Assembly (NCBI GenBank): GCA_002794785.1 | Contig: NBBA01000008.1 | Location: 1,426,001 to 1,490,000 of the forward strand | Length of the DNA: 64,000 nt | Direction of reading: 5' to 3' | From: Coniferiporia sulphurascens | Taxonomy: Eukaryota; Basidiomycota; Agaricomycetes; Hymenochaetales; Hymenochaetaceae | Shown: piece by piece, positions 62,571 through 64,000 of the stretch | Position numbering within the stretch: position 1 is the stretch's first letter | Layout: each line of letters opens with the position of its first letter | Position numbers and translations under genes: made by a program | Notes under the pieces: model-generated | Databases searched by the model: none | What the model saw: the letters and a program-made list of their open reading frames with translations, nothing else | What the model was told of the DNA's origin: nothing

Positions 62571-62815
62571 TAAATATAACTAATGATATAAATAAAGGAT
62601 GGTCATATGAACAACCATCTTACTAAGTGAATGATAACGCAATGATAATGCCATACAATAGGAGCTATGATAGTTATAGTATACATAGCTCACAGTAGAT
62701 GTATATAAGGAGAGCTGGTCTCTACCATGAAATACATCGGTTTACGCTGATAACCCACCTTAGCCTCACTTTCACCACTGCACCTCATCATCTACCACAA
62801 CATGCATAGATTTTA
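62571..62815 (+). mobile_element. Possible LTR-K fragment with TATA box
   Basis: An AT-rich stretch with GATGTATATAAGGAGAGCTGG (TATA near 62700-62710), then GAAATACATCGGTTTACGCTG ... CTACCACAAC (62729-62799), which recurs at 52396-52454. It abuts a LINE-B 3' UTR that lacks its last roughly 130 bp, so it is probably one edge of an insertion. Start and end are not defined by a duplication. Confidence 0.4.
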
Positions 62816-64000
62816 AGAGCCTCCAAGGAGGCCTAGTGTACTTATGCGCCCTATTAAGGCAAAATTAAGAGAGAGAGGAGAGAGGGAGGCATACATATTG
62901 TGATTACAGAGAACCAGAACAAGTCAAAATGAGGTCAGGAAAAGAGTGTCCCTCAGAAGTGGAAAGGAGTGGCTGCAATTGCCATAGAAGAAACCAATGG
63001 GGAATCCGAATGGCAGTCACAAGTCAGAGGGAAATGGGGGGAGCGTACCTGAGAGCTCCAAAAGGGCCGGGTCCGCGTCCTGAGTCCTGGGTCCAAGCAA
63101 CCTGCGCACATAGCCCTGGAGGGTGTCCAAGTTGAGATTGTTGTCAGTAGGAAGGTCGTCCAAGTCCATGGCCGCAAAGGCGAGGCGAATCGCTCCAGCT
63201 GTGCATTTGGACATCTGGTTGAGGTGGCCTGTAAGGCGTAGCCAATGCCTTAAGACCAGAAGGTGGTTTTCATCTGCCCATTTGGTGTGGTGGACAGGGA
63301 GGGGGTCGCTCTTGGGCCAGACACGGTGTACCCAGGGCTGGAAGGTTTCGCATCCGCCTAGGATATGGGAGGTTGACTGTGCTGGCCAGGGTGGGTGGTT
63401 GTGCCACCTGCAGTGGGAGATCAGGCCATGTCTGTGCTGGTAGGCTGAGTCGAAGCTCAGCCAGTAGCCCCCATAGGGACCGGCATGACAGAGGACCTGC
63501 GCCACCACAGTGAGTTCCGAGCGAGGGTGGTCAACCAAGATTGTGATGAGCTTTCTTGGTCGTCGTGTGGGGGGCCCAGTTACTGCCAAGTACTTGTCGG
63601 CAGTGGAGGCCAGGGGGCGGGCCAGCTGAAGGGACCAATGCTCGTTGAGTGTGCGAGTCGCCATTTCCTTCAGAGCGGAGATAGAGGGAGTGAGGGAAGA
63701 TGGGGGAAGCTCGGTTGCTAGCTTCGCCTCAGAGTCTGCCCATTCATTTCCAGGGATGTCCTCGTGCCCTGGGCACCATCGGAAATGAATGGTTAGATTT
63801 GGAAAGGAGTCAAGGAGGGTCTTGACCCCTGCCTTCCAGAGGGGGAGGAGCTGGGCCCCCGAAGCAGAGGGCCAAGTGCAGAAAAGGCCAAGTGCCATCA
63901 GGGAGTCCGAGAGGAAGAAGATCTCCTGGACATCTGGCAGTAGGTGGTGGAGTCGTCTTGCAGCCCAGCCCAGGGCAGTTGCCAATGAGAAAATTTCAGC
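62816..64000 (-). mobile_element. LINE subfamily B, 3' part (runs off the window)
   Basis: Starts inside the B 3' UTR (CCTCCAAGGAGGCCTAGTG); hairpin and tail are missing. It continues through an intact ORF2 C-terminal region and RNase H to the window edge. Confidence 0.85.
63017..64000 (-). CDS. LINE-B ORF2 C-terminal part, open frame
   Basis: Open from the window edge (AEIFSLATALGWAARR) to the stop after PPFPSDL, about 327 codons. Contains FFLSDSLMALG, HEDIPGNEWADSEAK, YGGYWLSFDSAYQHRHG, SHCRWHNHPPWPAQST, GGCETFQPW and the B ending NNLNLDTLQGYVRRLLG. It is the only LINE copy in the window in which RNase H and the C-terminal region are in one unbroken frame. The copy may be young; the upstream part is outside the window. 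Confidence 0.82.
   Translation of the reverse strand, partial: AEIFSLATALGWAARRLHHLLPDVQEIFFLSDSLMALGLFCTWPSASGAQLLPLWKAGVKTLLDSFPNLTIHFRWCPGHEDIPGNEWADSEAKLATELPPSSLTPSISALKEMATRTLNEHWSLQLARPLASTADKYLAVTGPPTRRPRKLITILVDHPRSELTVVAQVLCHAGPYGGYWLSFDSAYQHRHGLISHCRWHNHPPWPAQSTSHILGGCETFQPWVHRVWPKSDPLPVHHTKWADENHLLVLRHWLRLTGHLNQMSKCTAGAIRLAFAAMDLDDLPTDNNLNLDTLQGYVRRLLGPRTQDADPALLELSGTLPPFPSDL

Noticed and set aside
9..64000. tRNA, rRNA, CRISPR arrays, bacterial promoters or operons
   Set aside because: No cloverleaf, rRNA core sequence or regularly spaced repeats seen; the genetic content is eukaryotic transposons.

Overview
The window is a block of nested retrotransposons in a eukaryotic, almost certainly fungal, genome. 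A basidiomycete of the mushroom class (Agaricomycetes) is the most likely host. The evidence is: bicistronic LINEs of the fungal Tad/I-like type (CCHC ORF1; ORF2 with APE endonuclease, reverse transcriptase and RNase H); a chromodomain Ty3/Gypsy element (chromovirus); and no bacterial operons, rRNA or tRNA. I found no convincing host gene. Nearly every coding frame is a decayed transposon frame. The species cannot be named from this sequence.

Three related LINE subfamilies occur. A1 and A2 share a 3' end (a C-run/G-run hairpin, then TTATGTAATACTGCAGGAAT). B has a different hairpin and ends TTATGTAGCTCAGTAGGAAT. I also define R1, a noncoding-looking repeat of about 1.3 kb that occurs as the 5' half of chimeric elements. 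Four LTR families are present: LTR-F (about 560 bp, seven copies), LTR-G (about 1.45 kb, two copies, carrying an ORF), LTR-H (409 bp) and a poorly bounded LTR-K.

Layout. 1-7697: a minus-strand A1 LINE, split by a solo LTR-F and by an R1::A1 chimera (3877-7067) that itself holds an LTR-G. 7700-18183: an A2 scrap, then two LINE-B copies in inverted orientation around a 0.5 kb spacer with 126-132 bp inverted arms; the right copy holds an LTR-F and an A2 LINE. 18184-24080: a minus-strand A2 LINE abutting another A2 fragment, producing an RT::ORF1 fusion frame. 24079-34696: an R1::B chimera split by a complete-length LINE-B (24680-32403), which in turn holds an LTR-F and an A1 LINE. 34953-41528: an R1::A2 chimera split by another A2 LINE. 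41529-50441: A1 and A2 LINEs with LTR-H and LTR-F side by side. 50818-53651: an R1::A1 chimera. 53652-61440: the chromovirus, split by LTR-G and flanked by LTR-F copies in inverted orientation. 61441-64000: a CCHC-zinc-knuckle ORF of unknown identity and the start of another LINE-B.

The LINE machinery (ORF1 RNA-binding protein; ORF2 endonuclease, RT and RNase H) presumably mobilised the LINEs and, by template switching, the R1 chimeras. No element here looks autonomous today. In-frame TGA codons and lost catalytic aspartates repeatedly look like CpG-to-TpG/CpA decay.
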